Source: Acetobacter musti | Lineage (GTDB): Bacteria; Pseudomonadota; Alphaproteobacteria; Acetobacterales; Acetobacteraceae | Direction of reading: 5' to 3' | Assembly (NCBI RefSeq): GCF_011516835.1 | Contig: NZ_WOTB01000006.1 | Location: 1 to 64,000 of the forward strand | Length of the DNA stretch: 64,000 nt | Shown: in pieces, positions 1-8,782 of the stretch | How positions within the stretch are numbered: position 1 is the first letter of the stretch | Layout of the letters: every line of letters starts with the position of its first letter | Notes under the pieces: generated by a model | What the model was told of the DNA's origin: nothing | Database searches by the model: none | Seen by the model: the letters and a program-made list of their open reading frames with translations, nothing else | Translations under genes and position numbers: made by a program

Positions 1-57
1 CATGCGGGCTGCACGGTCACGAAACTCAGGTGGAAAACGCTTCGATTTGTTGCTCAT
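1..57 (-). CDS. IS3-family transposase OrfA, N-terminal fragment (runs off window)
   Basis: Nineteen codons on the minus strand start at an ATG at 57 and run off the window edge. The peptide MSNKSKRFPPEFRDRAARM matches the usual opening of IS3-family OrfA proteins, a basic patch followed by a PEF/PEL-x-R-x-R-A helix that begins the helix-turn-helix. The ATG lies about 50 bases inside a sequence that looks like an IS3 terminal repeat, which is the usual spacing. Only the N-terminus is visible, so subgroup and intactness cannot be judged. Confidence 0.6.
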   Translation of the reverse strand, partial: MSNKSKRFPPEFRDRAARM

Positions 58-111
58 GAATCCTTCTTACCTCTCGGGTCGTTCCGTCTCCACAAAACCC
101 GGGGCAATTCA
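1..111 (-). mobile_element. Terminal part of an IS3-family insertion sequence
   Basis: Reading the minus strand from 111, the sequence begins TGAATTGCCCCGGGTTTTGT, which has the form of an IS3-family terminal inverted repeat (TG start, GCCCCGG core). It is followed about 50 bases later by the orfA start at 57. The first three bases of this end are also the TGA stop codon of the neighbouring GH32 gene. The other end and the target duplication lie outside the window. Confidence 0.55.
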
Positions 112-1806
112 CTTGCGCAACGGATACAGTTCCAGGCTCTCAACCGTAGCGCCGGCCCCGCTCGTTTCCAGACGAAGGAAATCAAGCGGCGCAGCCGGAT
201 AAATCAGCGCCGTTCCAACCGAAAGACCGCCATTGGCAAAAATCTCCAGTGTACTGGCGTCAAGAATGATCCGGACGGAGAAATGCCGGTCATCAGGATT
301 GAGAACGGTAGAAAACTCACCCGTGAAAAACGGCTGTGCAAAACCATGCAGATTGTCCCGGTCAAGCCAGAGCTGACCCGAAAAGGCATCGAAGCCAATG
401 GTCAGCGTTTCCCCGTCATCGTTGCCAAAGACGATAATGAACCGTCCGGTCCGTCCCTTGTCACCGAGAGGCAGGTTGGCAGGCCGTTCATCAACCGTCA
501 CGCTCATGGTCAGATCAAGCGCCACCCCCGCTGGCAGCACGACCTGAGCACTCGCCCCCGCCGCCAGGCGATGAACCGGGAAGGGAAGCGGCGCCCCCCG
601 CACCGCCTCCAGCCCGCGAGGCTGCTGTGCGAGCCGAAGCCAGCCCGCAAAATCGCGCCGCAGAGTCATCGACCGCGGCACGGTCATGGCCCCCCGCCAG
701 CTCCGCGTCGGCAGCTCCTGGCAATACTGCCAGTTTCCGAGCCACGCCACGGAAACGGCCTCGTCACGCGGCATATTGTTATAAACCTGCAGCGCGTAAG
801 CATCTTTAGCGAAATCAGTCAGACCGATAACCGTGTCGTCGGGAATAAACCGCGTGCCGTCGAACTGACCGACGAAATACTGGGTAATGCTGCCGCCCGC
901 CGGCCCTCCCGGATTGACGGAAACAAAAAGAACCCAGCGCGACCCGCCGCCCTCAACAGCAATTTCAATGAGATTCGGACATTCGTAATCCACGCCAAAC
1001 AGGCCGGACGGACCAAAATCACTGAGATGAACCCAGTGAATCAGATCGATCGAGGCATAAAAGGCAATCTGATGCAGCCGGGCTCTGGCAACCACCATCA
1101 CCCATTGATTCGTCGGCCTGTGAAACTGAACCTGCGGGTCGCGGAACGAATTGCTGCCAATATCCAGAACCGGATTGTGCTCATATTCGGTAAAGGTCAG
1201 CCCCCTGTCCCGGCTGATGGCCAGAAACTGCGCCTGCCTTACTGGACTGGCTCGCGTATAAAGCGCGACAATACCGCCTTCGCCAGGCGGAAAGAGTCCG
1301 GTCGCATTGTGTTCGTCGATAACGGCACAGCCGGTATAAGCCTCGCCGTCCTTCGTCTCCGGAATGGCGACGGGCTGATCCTGCCAGTGCAGCAGATCGG
1401 AGCTGGTGGCATGTCCCCAGTGAACCCGTCCGGCATAGGGCGCGAAAGGATCGTACTGATAATAAAGATGATACTGCACACCATCGAAAACGAGCCCGTT
1501 CGGATCGTTCATAAACCCCGTCACCGGCGTAAAATGGACCGTCGGACGATACAGCGTGTCACTCTGAGTTTTAACCACCGGGCGAAATACCACGCCAGGC
1601 TGATCGGCGGGAGAGGGATGGGAGGCATTCGGTTCGGCGGCGCGGTCATGATCCGGCGCCTTCGGTGCAACGGGCTGTGACGGCCCCGACGACGCACCCG
1701 GCCCGTCAGCCGCACGCGCTGGCCGCGTAAACGCGACAGCGCTGAATGTGGCAAGAGACGTCAGCGCGCGACGGCGGTCCGGATCAGGTTTCAGTTCATC
1801 TGTCAT
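109..1806 (-). CDS. GH32 fructan hydrolase (levanase/exo-inulinase type), Tat-exported
   Basis: This 565-residue protein is a glycoside hydrolase family 32 enzyme that would cleave beta-fructosyl links in levan, inulin or sucrose. The N-terminus has a twin-arginine signal (DRRRALTSLA, then a hydrophobic run ending RPARA), so the enzyme is exported folded. The family motifs are present: MNDPNG near residue 100 with the nucleophile Asp, RDP (SFRDPQV) and ECPNL with the acid/base Glu. The C-terminal beta-sandwich runs to ESLELYPLRK. The length fits bacterial levanases and fructan fructosidases; the exact substrate cannot be told from sequence. The stop codon falls exactly at the end of an IS3-type element, so the last residues may have been altered by insertion. 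Its location beside polysaccharide genes fits fructan use. Confidence 0.88.
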   Translation of the reverse strand: MTDELKPDPDRRRALTSLATFSAVAFTRPARAADGPGASSGPSQPVAPKAPDHDRAAEPNASHPSPADQPGVVFRPVVKTQSDTLYRPTVHFTPVTGFMNDPNGLVFDGVQYHLYYQYDPFAPYAGRVHWGHATSSDLLHWQDQPVAIPETKDGEAYTGCAVIDEHNATGLFPPGEGGIVALYTRASPVRQAQFLAISRDRGLTFTEYEHNPVLDIGSNSFRDPQVQFHRPTNQWVMVVARARLHQIAFYASIDLIHWVHLSDFGPSGLFGVDYECPNLIEIAVEGGGSRWVLFVSVNPGGPAGGSITQYFVGQFDGTRFIPDDTVIGLTDFAKDAYALQVYNNMPRDEAVSVAWLGNWQYCQELPTRSWRGAMTVPRSMTLRRDFAGWLRLAQQPRGLEAVRGAPLPFPVHRLAAGASAQVVLPAGVALDLTMSVTVDERPANLPLGDKGRTGRFIIVFGNDDGETLTIGFDAFSGQLWLDRDNLHGFAQPFFTGEFSTVLNPDDRHFSVRIILDASTLEIFANGGLSVGTALIYPAAPLDFLRLETSGAGATVESLELYPLRK

Positions 1807-1914
1807 ATGGTCAGTCTAAGAGCCGCGACGGCGGGATGCCAGATGGCGTGTTTTGGGACTAGCCGCACTCGCATCGGGGTGGCACCTTCCCGGCGGTCAC
1901 CTAAGGAGGATCCG

Positions 1915-2304
1915 ATGTTCAGTCATGTCGTGCTCGGTAGTAATGATATCGAACGGTCCAAAAAATTTTACGACGCCATTTTTGAAGCGATCAGCATTCC
2001 GCCATCGGAAATCAACGCGAAAGGCCGGCTGGTCTACGCGCATCACGAGCAGAAACTCATGATCGGCAAGCCCATCAATGGCCAGCCCGCAACGCCCGCC
2101 AACGGCGGCACAGTCGCGTTCGGTGTCGGCAGCGCCGAACTCGTCGAAGCCTGGCACCGCGCCGGCGTGGCAAATGGCGGTGTAACCGCCGAAGATCCGC
2201 CGGGCGTGCGGAAAGGATCTGCCGGAGACCTCTATCTCGCCTATCTGCGGGACCCGGACGGAAACAAGCTCTGCGCAATGTACCGGCTGCCCGTCGCCGG
2301 ATAA
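1915..2304 (+). CDS. VOC family protein (glyoxalase/bleomycin-resistance fold)
   Basis: A 129-residue single-domain VOC protein starting MFSHVVLGSNDIERSKKFYD. The opening beta strand, the S-K-x-F-Y-D helix and the final LRDPDGNKL strand are typical of glyoxalase-like metalloproteins of the DUF/VOC group. I chose the ATG at 1915 because AAGGAGG lies about six bases ahead and the family starts here; the reading frame is open further upstream but those residues look non-coding. The substrate is unknown. It is transcribed away from the GH32 gene. Confidence 0.85.
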   Translation: MFSHVVLGSNDIERSKKFYDAIFEAISIPPSEINAKGRLVYAHHEQKLMIGKPINGQPATPANGGTVAFGVGSAELVEAWHRAGVANGGVTAEDPPGVRKGSAGDLYLAYLRDPDGNKLCAMYRLPVAG

Positions 2305-2324
2305 CGATATCCGGAAACGAATAC

Positions 2325-2345
2325 CCCGGAGGCTCTCCCTCCGGG
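2325..2345. terminator. Possible terminator hairpin after the VOC gene
   Basis: A perfect 8-bp stem (CCCGGAGG / CCTCCGGG) with a 5-base loop lies 20 bases after the VOC stop codon. No T-run follows, so it is at best a weak or Rho-assisted terminator for the converging VOC and flippase genes. Confidence 0.4.
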
Positions 2346-2423
2346 CACCGGTCTCAGGGATGCCGGGCGGAACCGGTTAACACCGTCACCGGATCAGCCC
2401 CGTCCGGATTAATGAAGCTCAGT

Positions 2424-3908
2424 TCAGCGCCTTCTCAGTCGCGAAGTCAGTCCTGAAAACCGGTCGAGAATCTGGTTCAGCATATCCCGCCGGAAGCCGG
2501 CCAGCAGCATGAGATAGACGCTGCACATGACAATACCGATTGCCAGACATTGCAGCAGATCGCTGTTCCGTATTCCGGGCAGCAGCGCACAACCCAGCCC
2601 GGCCGCCGCGGCGATACCGGAAAGAACGGCCGGCATCGCGTAGAACTCGAAAACAGTGGTCCATGCGACCCCGGCGCCGATCAGCACCAGATAAGAAAAC
2701 GCCGGCGGATAGGTGAAATAGTAAAGAGCAACCGCCAGCGCGACCCCCATGGGACCGTCCAGCCAGCCGCCAAGCAGAACCATGCCATAGAAAACCGGCG
2801 TGGAAACCAGCGCATACCGGAACGCCCGTGTAAACTCCCGCCGCGCGCTGAGAAACGCTCCGGTAATCCAGCTCATGGCATCAAAGGGAAGCCCAAGGCT
2901 GAGAATGACGACATAAGGAACAGCGGCCATCCAGCGCTCGCCAAACAGAAAATGCAGTCCCGGCTGCGCGAGGGCGGCCTGAAGGAAACAGAACGGCATC
3001 ACGAGATACCCCAGCAGGCGACTGGCCCGGACAACAGCTTCCCTCTGTCGTACAGGATCGCCGCGAAACTGGGTAAGAGCCGGGAAAATCACGTTGGTCA
3101 CGTTTCCCGCCAGCATCCGCACTGGCTGGGCAGAGAAACGAAACGCGAAGAAATAGTACCCGATCGTCGTCTTCGACGCGATCAGACCCAGGACGATATA
3201 ATCACCCTGATTAACCAGCTCTATCAGCGTCCGGCTGAGCAGAACAACCGTGCTGTTGCCGAAAAGATAGCGCAGCTGAGACACCCGGAACCGCCGGTTC
3301 GTACTGGGCGGAGAACGACGCCAGAACCAGACAGCCCGCGTCGCAGCGACAATCGGGAAGGGCAGGGCAAACGCATAGGCCCGCATGCCACAGGCTGCAA
3401 AAAGAATTGTCAGCAACTGAAGCGCAAAGATATCAAACGTGTTGTAGGTCGCGAGAAAACGAAAATCCATCTCCGCCCGGATACACACAGACGGAACCGT
3501 CGCCAGAGTGCGGAGCGGCGTCGCAATGGCAATCGCGATAATAAGCCCGACAAGATCCGGCGAGTGATACCAGCGCGCCGCATACGGCGCGAACGCGATC
3601 ATGCCGATCATGCCGGCCACACCAATGCCGAGACTCAGCCAGAAAGCCGGCGTGGTCCACTGCCCGATGCTCTTCTGCCGCTGGAGCAGCACATCGTCGA
3701 TGCCAAAACTGATCAGGGAGTTGGCAATCCCAGTCACCGTATAAGCCAGCCCGATGGCGCCGAAATCCTCCGGCATCAGCAACCGGGCAAGAATCAGTTG
3801 CGAAACAAAGCCGATCCCGCGCGCAGCGAAGCTCTGCACGACAAGCCACAAAAAGCCACTGGTGGTACTCTGCCCGACACCGGAGATTTTGCCGCGAGAC
3901 GCCGTCAT
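2424..3908 (-). CDS. Wzx-like polysaccharide flippase (MOP superfamily)
   Basis: This 494-residue polytopic membrane protein has about 12-14 hydrophobic segments. The N-terminus (SGFLWLVVQSFAARGIGFVS, then LILARLLMPEDFGAIGLA) matches WzxC/AmsL-type polysaccharide exporters, which flip undecaprenyl-linked repeat units across the inner membrane. In acetic acid bacteria such genes serve exopolysaccharide or capsule synthesis. It precedes no other assembly gene in this window, but two glycosyltransferases lie upstream on the same strand, separated by about 500 bases. The polymer it serves cannot be deduced. Confidence 0.82.
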   Translation of the reverse strand: MTASRGKISGVGQSTTSGFLWLVVQSFAARGIGFVSQLILARLLMPEDFGAIGLAYTVTGIANSLISFGIDDVLLQRQKSIGQWTTPAFWLSLGIGVAGMIGMIAFAPYAARWYHSPDLVGLIIAIAIATPLRTLATVPSVCIRAEMDFRFLATYNTFDIFALQLLTILFAACGMRAYAFALPFPIVAATRAVWFWRRSPPSTNRRFRVSQLRYLFGNSTVVLLSRTLIELVNQGDYIVLGLIASKTTIGYYFFAFRFSAQPVRMLAGNVTNVIFPALTQFRGDPVRQREAVVRASRLLGYLVMPFCFLQAALAQPGLHFLFGERWMAAVPYVVILSLGLPFDAMSWITGAFLSARREFTRAFRYALVSTPVFYGMVLLGGWLDGPMGVALAVALYYFTYPPAFSYLVLIGAGVAWTTVFEFYAMPAVLSGIAAAAGLGCALLPGIRNSDLLQCLAIGIVMCSVYLMLLAGFRRDMLNQILDRFSGLTSRLRRR

Positions 3909-4414
3909 GCCGCGCCATCATCCGCAACGACAGCCGACCCGGCTGCCTCGTCACTTTTTACATTCACGAAAACATCCTGGCTCGCGATGACCGCGAAGTT
4001 GCAAACAACAAAAACACACCTGCGATCTGACTAGGATAAATTTCTTCCGTCCCGCAAGATCGTTTATCCCGTCATCCGAAAGCAAAATCCGTCATGAGGA
4101 AGATAATCCGGTCATCAGTATTCTGCTCCTGGTTTTATAAAACGGGCACTCCTGTCACATCTGCTCCAGCCAGGTCTGATGTAGCCTGTGGATAGTTTCC
4201 CACAGCATGATCTGTCCGGATCACGGACGAAACAAGACAGCCGCTCTGCATCCATAACCCGAACCGATCTGCGTCCTGCGACTTAACGGAAACGGGAACA
4301 TCAGGGATCAGAGTGCTCCGTAGCCGGCCATCCGGCAACCGAACGGCTTTTCCAATGTCGTCAGAAAAATCCGGAATCAAAACTTAATCCGCTGGGAACG
4401 AACATTTTCATGAT
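3909..4414. other. Gene-poor spacer between flippase and glycosyltransferase
   Basis: About 500 bases with no convincing gene. An 81-codon frame on the minus strand (4135-4380) is open but lacks a ribosome binding site or a recognisable domain. The stretch is less GC-rich than the flanking core genes. Confidence 0.5.
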
Positions 4415-5578
4415 TCATTTATGGCCATAAATCAGCTTCCGCGGAAGACATGATTTGATCCATCCCCGGACACGATCCGACAATATCCCCCTGAATGCGG
4501 CACGTCCCGCCATCACAGGCCAGCGCCTTACCTCGGTGAGCATAAAGGCATCCACGGGATGTCCCGTGATCAGCAGGCGGATGGACGCGGAGAGAACCGC
4601 TTCACGGAAAACGACACATTCAGAAGAATGATAAACCGGAAGATTCCGCGAGATAGTCTCACGAATAAAACGGATATCCTGCCGGTCCGGTTCATAATCA
4701 CGGTAGTAACAGGTCTCCAGAAGCTTCGCCGATATCGCCAGCGCAAGCCAGTTCTTCTCATCAGATGAACACTGTTCGGCCAGGATAAGGTACATATCCG
4801 CGAGCGATCCGGCGGCATTCATGCGGCCGGACAGTGCGTCGGTAAACTCTATGTCCGGCAGGCCTTTTCGACGGCGCTGCGCCGACAGCGCGGAAATCTG
4901 CGACCAGACAGCAAGCTGACGCCCGCGTATAATCGAGGAACTCGAAATGCTGCCAGCGTGCATACGATAGGCACCAAGCTCTTCCGGTAAAACATGTAGA
5001 GACCCAAATTTCCGTAAACGCCAGTAGAGATCAGCATCTTCCGCGACAGGAAGTTTCCTGTAACCACCAGCTTTTTCCAGAGCGTCCCGGCGCATCATCA
5101 GCATGGGCTGCATGATATAAGGTTCGTTCGCCGGATAACTGTCATCACGGACAAGAGACAGGTCTTTCGCCCGGATAGCCTTCGAGGCAGGCGCGCCTCG
5201 CTCATCAATCGTTCTGGGCAAAGATGAAACGGCAACACAGTCAGGATTCGCCTCCAGCCAGGCAAGTTCCTTTTCAAAGCGATCCGGATCAGAAATGTCG
5301 TCCGCATCATGGCGTGCGATATAAGGCGCCGTACAGAGGGCAAGACCGGCGTTTACCGCGGATACAATACCACTATTTTTCTGAGTAATAATTGTTATTC
5401 TGTTATCTGTGTGCGCAAAAGATTCAAGAATTTCGTGACTCTCATCAGAAGACCCATCATCCACAATAATAAGCCGGAAGTCCTGTAATGTCTGACTGAG
5501 AATACTCTGAATGGTTTCGGGAAGAAATTTCGCACAATTATAAGTGGACATTACGACGTCAATGCGATTGCCGGACAT
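4415..5578 (-). CDS. Family 2 glycosyltransferase (copy 1)
   Basis: A 387-residue GT-A fold glycosyltransferase. The N-terminal catalytic domain begins IDVVMSTYNCAKFL and contains VDDGSSDES and the acidic RHDADD motif expected to bind the metal and nucleotide sugar. The C-terminal part is helical and uncharacterised. I chose the ATG at 5578 because GAGAGGA precedes it and the family starts here; the frame stays open 39 codons upstream. It closely parallels the next gene, including a shared NAGLALCTAPYIARHDADD segment, which indicates duplication. It probably adds one sugar to a surface polysaccharide; donor and acceptor are unknown. Confidence 0.85.
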   Translation of the reverse strand: MSGNRIDVVMSTYNCAKFLPETIQSILSQTLQDFRLIIVDDGSSDESHEILESFAHTDNRITIITQKNSGIVSAVNAGLALCTAPYIARHDADDISDPDRFEKELAWLEANPDCVAVSSLPRTIDERGAPASKAIRAKDLSLVRDDSYPANEPYIMQPMLMMRRDALEKAGGYRKLPVAEDADLYWRLRKFGSLHVLPEELGAYRMHAGSISSSSIIRGRQLAVWSQISALSAQRRRKGLPDIEFTDALSGRMNAAGSLADMYLILAEQCSSDEKNWLALAISAKLLETCYYRDYEPDRQDIRFIRETISRNLPVYHSSECVVFREAVLSASIRLLITGHPVDAFMLTEVRRWPVMAGRAAFRGILSDRVRGWIKSCLPRKLIYGHK

Positions 5579-5968
5579 TGAATTCCTCTCTGAGCTGAGA
5601 TCATTCCTGTTAATGATACAAGCCTCACTCCTGCCGACACGCAAATTCGATGAAGCAGCGCCGGTGATAAAGGCAGTTTTTAAGATGAAGGGCAATCTTT
5701 CCCGGACCCGCGATCAACAGTCGGGTTCAGTCCGACTGCGATAAAAGCGGTCAGGGACGGCAGCAAAGAGAAAAACTCCGCCGAACTGTCGATTAAAATT
5801 CCCGGCCGGGAAGCGCTATCCGGGCCATTAGCAGTCCGGTTCTGCCTCCACGCGATACCGGCAGTCGCTCCGACGCGCACAGAACCTCTGACTTCCTGCA
5901 GTGACACACAAACCGCCACTATCCTCGCAAGCCAGTCCAGCCGGAGAATAAAATCGCGTCAGTCAGGG
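5579..5968. other. Non-coding spacer between the two glycosyltransferases
   Basis: About 390 bases with only short, unsupported open frames. No RNA gene or repeat was recognised. The length suggests that the upstream glycosyltransferase copy may carry its own promoter here. Confidence 0.45.
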
Positions 5969-7123
5969 TTACGCCGCTGACCGGCGCCCCCTGCCACGAA
6001 TTTTCTTCAAAGGCGTCCTGATCGCCTGCGGTGCGGCAATGCGAAACAGAATACGCGCCAGAAGATTCGCTCTTCCGGGGGAGGGGACAATACGCAAAGC
6101 ATCCCTGATCCGCCTCGATATGGCCATTCTTATGCCAGCCGAGATCAGCGCCTCCCGGAAAACATCGTAATCTGAATCCCTGTAAAGCTTCTTTTCAAAA
6201 AAGGCCGAAGTCTGAATGAATTTTATATCATTCCCGGTCGGCTCGAACGGCCGGTAATAACAAAGCTCCAGAAACTTCGCGCAGGCCGCCGACTGAAGCC
6301 ACTCCTTTTCCGGCAGGGACAGTCCTCTGGAAGCCTCGAAGAAAATTTCCGTAAATTCCCGCGCCGCCCGGATGCGAGCTGACGCCTCTCCGGAGAAATC
6401 AATATCCGGTTCATTTTTCGCCCGCCGCTGATCCGACAAAGCCGCCAGCTGCGACCACACCGCCATCTGGCGCCCGTTTACGACCGACGCCGAAGACAAT
6501 GATGTCGGGTGCAGCCGGTAATCTCCGAGAATTTCACGAATAATATGCAGTTTTCCAATCTCCCGGAGCCTCCAGTAAAGATCGGAATCCTCGGAGTTAT
6601 AAACCTTCCGATAACCCTTAACGGCCAGCAGCGCGTCGCGGCGAACCATCAGCAGCGGGTGCAGCAGATAAGGCTCATAAGCCGGAATAGCAGAACTGTC
6701 CGCCCGTTCGATCATTCTGACAGTCGAAACCGATCCGGTGGGCCTGCCTTCCGCATCGATATGGCGCGCCTGCGCACTGACCGCGACACAGTCCGGATGA
6801 GCCGTCATCCACTCAAGCTGCCGCGTAAACCGCTCGGGATAAGAAAAATCGTCCGCATCATGCCGTGCAATATAAGGCGCAGTACACAGCGCCAGCCCGG
6901 CATTGAGAGCAGAAACGATCCCGGCATTTTCCTGATAATGGTATATTATTCTCGCATCTTCCTTTTGCTGATCGAGAATAATATCGCGCGTTCTGTCCGT
7001 CGATCCATCATCGACTATAACGATTCTTGTATCTGTTACTGTCTGCTCCCGAATACTCCTGATGGAGTCAAGAATATAGGACTCAGCATTATATGCGGGT
7101 ATAAGAACGTCTATTTCCGACAT
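5969..7123 (-). CDS. Family 2 glycosyltransferase (copy 2)
   Basis: A 384-residue paralogue of the neighbouring glycosyltransferase with the same architecture: MSEIDVLIPAYNAESYI at the start, VDDGSTDRT, the shared NAGLALCTAPYIARHDADD block and a helical C-terminal region containing a matching CYYRPFEP element. The C-terminus is basic (KKIRGRGRRSAA), which the other copy lacks. The start at 7123 fits the family but no clear ribosome binding site is visible. It faces away from radC across an AT-rich promoter region. Confidence 0.85.
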   Translation of the reverse strand: MSEIDVLIPAYNAESYILDSIRSIREQTVTDTRIVIVDDGSTDRTRDIILDQQKEDARIIYHYQENAGIVSALNAGLALCTAPYIARHDADDFSYPERFTRQLEWMTAHPDCVAVSAQARHIDAEGRPTGSVSTVRMIERADSSAIPAYEPYLLHPLLMVRRDALLAVKGYRKVYNSEDSDLYWRLREIGKLHIIREILGDYRLHPTSLSSASVVNGRQMAVWSQLAALSDQRRAKNEPDIDFSGEASARIRAAREFTEIFFEASRGLSLPEKEWLQSAACAKFLELCYYRPFEPTGNDIKFIQTSAFFEKKLYRDSDYDVFREALISAGIRMAISRRIRDALRIVPSPGRANLLARILFRIAAPQAIRTPLKKIRGRGRRSAA

Positions 7124-7180
7124 GCCATCATGCTACATTTAAAGTGAATTCTGAATTGTATGTCGGGATAATCCTCCAGT

Positions 7181-7263
7181 ATCAAGTTTATATATTTATT
7201 TTATGTCTAAAAATATAGAATAAAACAGATTATGTATTTCGTTGATCTTTATATAAACTTGAT
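7181..7263. promoter_or_regulatory. AT-rich 14-bp inverted repeat between glycosyltransferase and radC
   Basis: ATCAAGTTTATATA at 7181-7194 is repeated in exact reverse complement at 7250-7263, with 55 bases between. The whole stretch is far more AT-rich than the surrounding genes and lies between two divergent genes, so it probably holds their promoters. The arms could be protein binding sites or a long-range hairpin. Confidence 0.5.
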
Positions 7264-7280
7264 GTTCGTATGCTTATCTG

Positions 7281-8096
7281 GTGTGTTTATTTGAGTTTAT
7301 CAATAAACATTGCTTGGCAGGATCAATAATCTTGAGCAGGACCGGAGACGGATTTTCGGACGCGCGCGTTGCACCGGTAACGCTGCCCCGAACCCGCATC
7401 GTTCCCGACCCGTTACCAGCATCAGGACTCCCGGAAGCAGACATATTAACAGCGCCCCCGCTTTTCCCCATCGACGAGCTCCCGCAGGCGGACGACCGCA
7501 CCGCCCTGACCTGCCTCATCCGTCTCGCCATGCCCCGGCACGAAAGCCCGGAAACCCTGGCCGACACCCTGCTCACCCGCTTCGGATCTTTCGCCGCCAC
7601 GCTCACCACCACAGATCAGGCGCTGCGATCCGTCGCCGGAATCGGCCCTCATCTCCTGTCAGCAATCCGCGTCATGCAGGAAGCCGCCCTCAGACTTCAC
7701 CGCGCAGCCCTGCGCGACCGTGAAGTGCTGTCAGACCGCCCGCGCCTGTACGAATACCTCTCAGCCGTGCTGGCCCGTGAGGTCATCGAACAGTTCCGGA
7801 TTCTGTTTCTCAGCCCGGACGATCACCTGATCGCCGACGAAGCCCAGGCCAGAGGAACCGTCAACCATACACCCGTCTATCCGCGCGAAGTGGTGCGCCG
7901 CGCCCTCGAACTGGGAGCGGCGTCGCTGATTCTGGTCCATAACCACCCAAGCGGCGATCCCACCCCATCCCCGGACGACATCGCGATGACCCGTCAGGTC
8001 GGCGCAGCGGCAGCCGTGCTGGGCCTGACAATTCGCGACCACATCATCGTCGGCAACGGCCAGTGGCTGAGCTTCGCCGAAAAAGGCCTTCTGTAA
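7281..8096 (+). CDS. radC: RadC-family JAB-domain protein
   Basis: A 271-residue RadC protein. The N-terminal half has the helix-hairpin-helix-like region (SVAGIGPHLLSAIR) and the C-terminal half is the JAB/MPN metalloprotease-like domain with the zinc motif VHNHPSGDPTPSPDD near residue 220. The biochemical role of RadC is unsettled, and early claims of a repair function have not held up generally. The start is uncertain: the ATG at 7281 gives a short extra N-terminus, and a TTG at 7332 would give a start closer to the family. The gene is convergent with yceI, 40 bases away. Confidence 0.88.
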   Translation: MCLFEFINKHCLAGSIILSRTGDGFSDARVAPVTLPRTRIVPDPLPASGLPEADILTAPPLFPIDELPQADDRTALTCLIRLAMPRHESPETLADTLLTRFGSFAATLTTTDQALRSVAGIGPHLLSAIRVMQEAALRLHRAALRDREVLSDRPRLYEYLSAVLAREVIEQFRILFLSPDDHLIADEAQARGTVNHTPVYPREVVRRALELGAASLILVHNHPSGDPTPSPDDIAMTRQVGAAAAVLGLTIRDHIIVGNGQWLSFAEKGLL

Positions 8097-8136
8097 GACG
8101 CTTTACTGTAAGACAAAGTAATCCGGAATAACCGGA

Positions 8137-8745
8137 TCACTTCTGCTTCTCGAACGCCGCCGCGATCCTTAGTGTCACCTCATCCCCCACCAGCGGAACA
8201 TATTTGCTCACACCGAACTCACTCCGCCGGATCGTCGTCGTCCCTTCGAACCCGACCGTCCAGGCCTTGTCCATCGGATTGACACCGCCACCGATAAACG
8301 TGGCATTCAGCGTCACCGGACGCGAAACACCATGCAGAGTCAGAATGCCCTCGATCTCCGCAGAGCCGGTTGCTGTCGGCGTCACCTTCGAGGACACAAA
8401 CGTCGCTTTCGGATATTTCGCCGCGTCCAGCCAGTCCGTTCCGTTGAGTTCTCCCGTCAGCCGCGCACTCGTCGTCTGCACGCTTCCGATCCCGATCGAC
8501 ACGTTCAGCTTCGCGTCGGCAATATGCGCCGGGTCCAGCGTCAGCGTTCCCGCCGCGTCCGAAAACAGCCCCGTATAATCGGTAAAACCCATATGCAGGA
8601 CCGAAAACACAACCTGCGTGTGCGCCGGGTCAGCCGTATATACACTACTCGGAACCGTTGCCGGAATGGGAGCGGCCAGCACGGAACCAGATGTGACGAC
8701 CGCACCAAGAGCCGCGAACATCGTATTTCTGAAAGCAGTTTTCAT
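8137..8745 (-). CDS. YceI-family periplasmic lipid-binding protein
   Basis: A 202-residue secreted protein of the YceI family, which folds as a lipocalin-like barrel binding isoprenoid or other lipid ligands in the periplasm. The signal peptide runs MKTAFRNTMFAALGAVVTSG to about VLA-AP. The mature protein has the YTADPAHTQVVFSVLHMGF opening and the GxxTLHGVSRPVTL element characteristic of the family. The ATG at 8745 was chosen because it begins the signal peptide; a longer frame upstream overlaps the neighbouring dioxygenase gene and is unlikely. Confidence 0.88.
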   Translation of the reverse strand: MKTAFRNTMFAALGAVVTSGSVLAAPIPATVPSSVYTADPAHTQVVFSVLHMGFTDYTGLFSDAAGTLTLDPAHIADAKLNVSIGIGSVQTTSARLTGELNGTDWLDAAKYPKATFVSSKVTPTATGSAEIEGILTLHGVSRPVTLNATFIGGGVNPMDKAWTVGFEGTTTIRRSEFGVSKYVPLVGDEVTLRIAAAFEKQK

Positions 8746-8782
8746 TGTCTTTATCTTTCTGTTGTTCTCAAAATCGATACAC

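Noticed and set aside
2-202. Short plus-strand open frame at the left edge
   Set aside because: It overlaps the IS end and the GH32 gene on the other strand and has no recognised domain.
4135-4380. 81-codon minus-strand frame in the gap before the glycosyltransferase
   Set aside because: No ribosome binding site, no domain and no coding bias that I could support.
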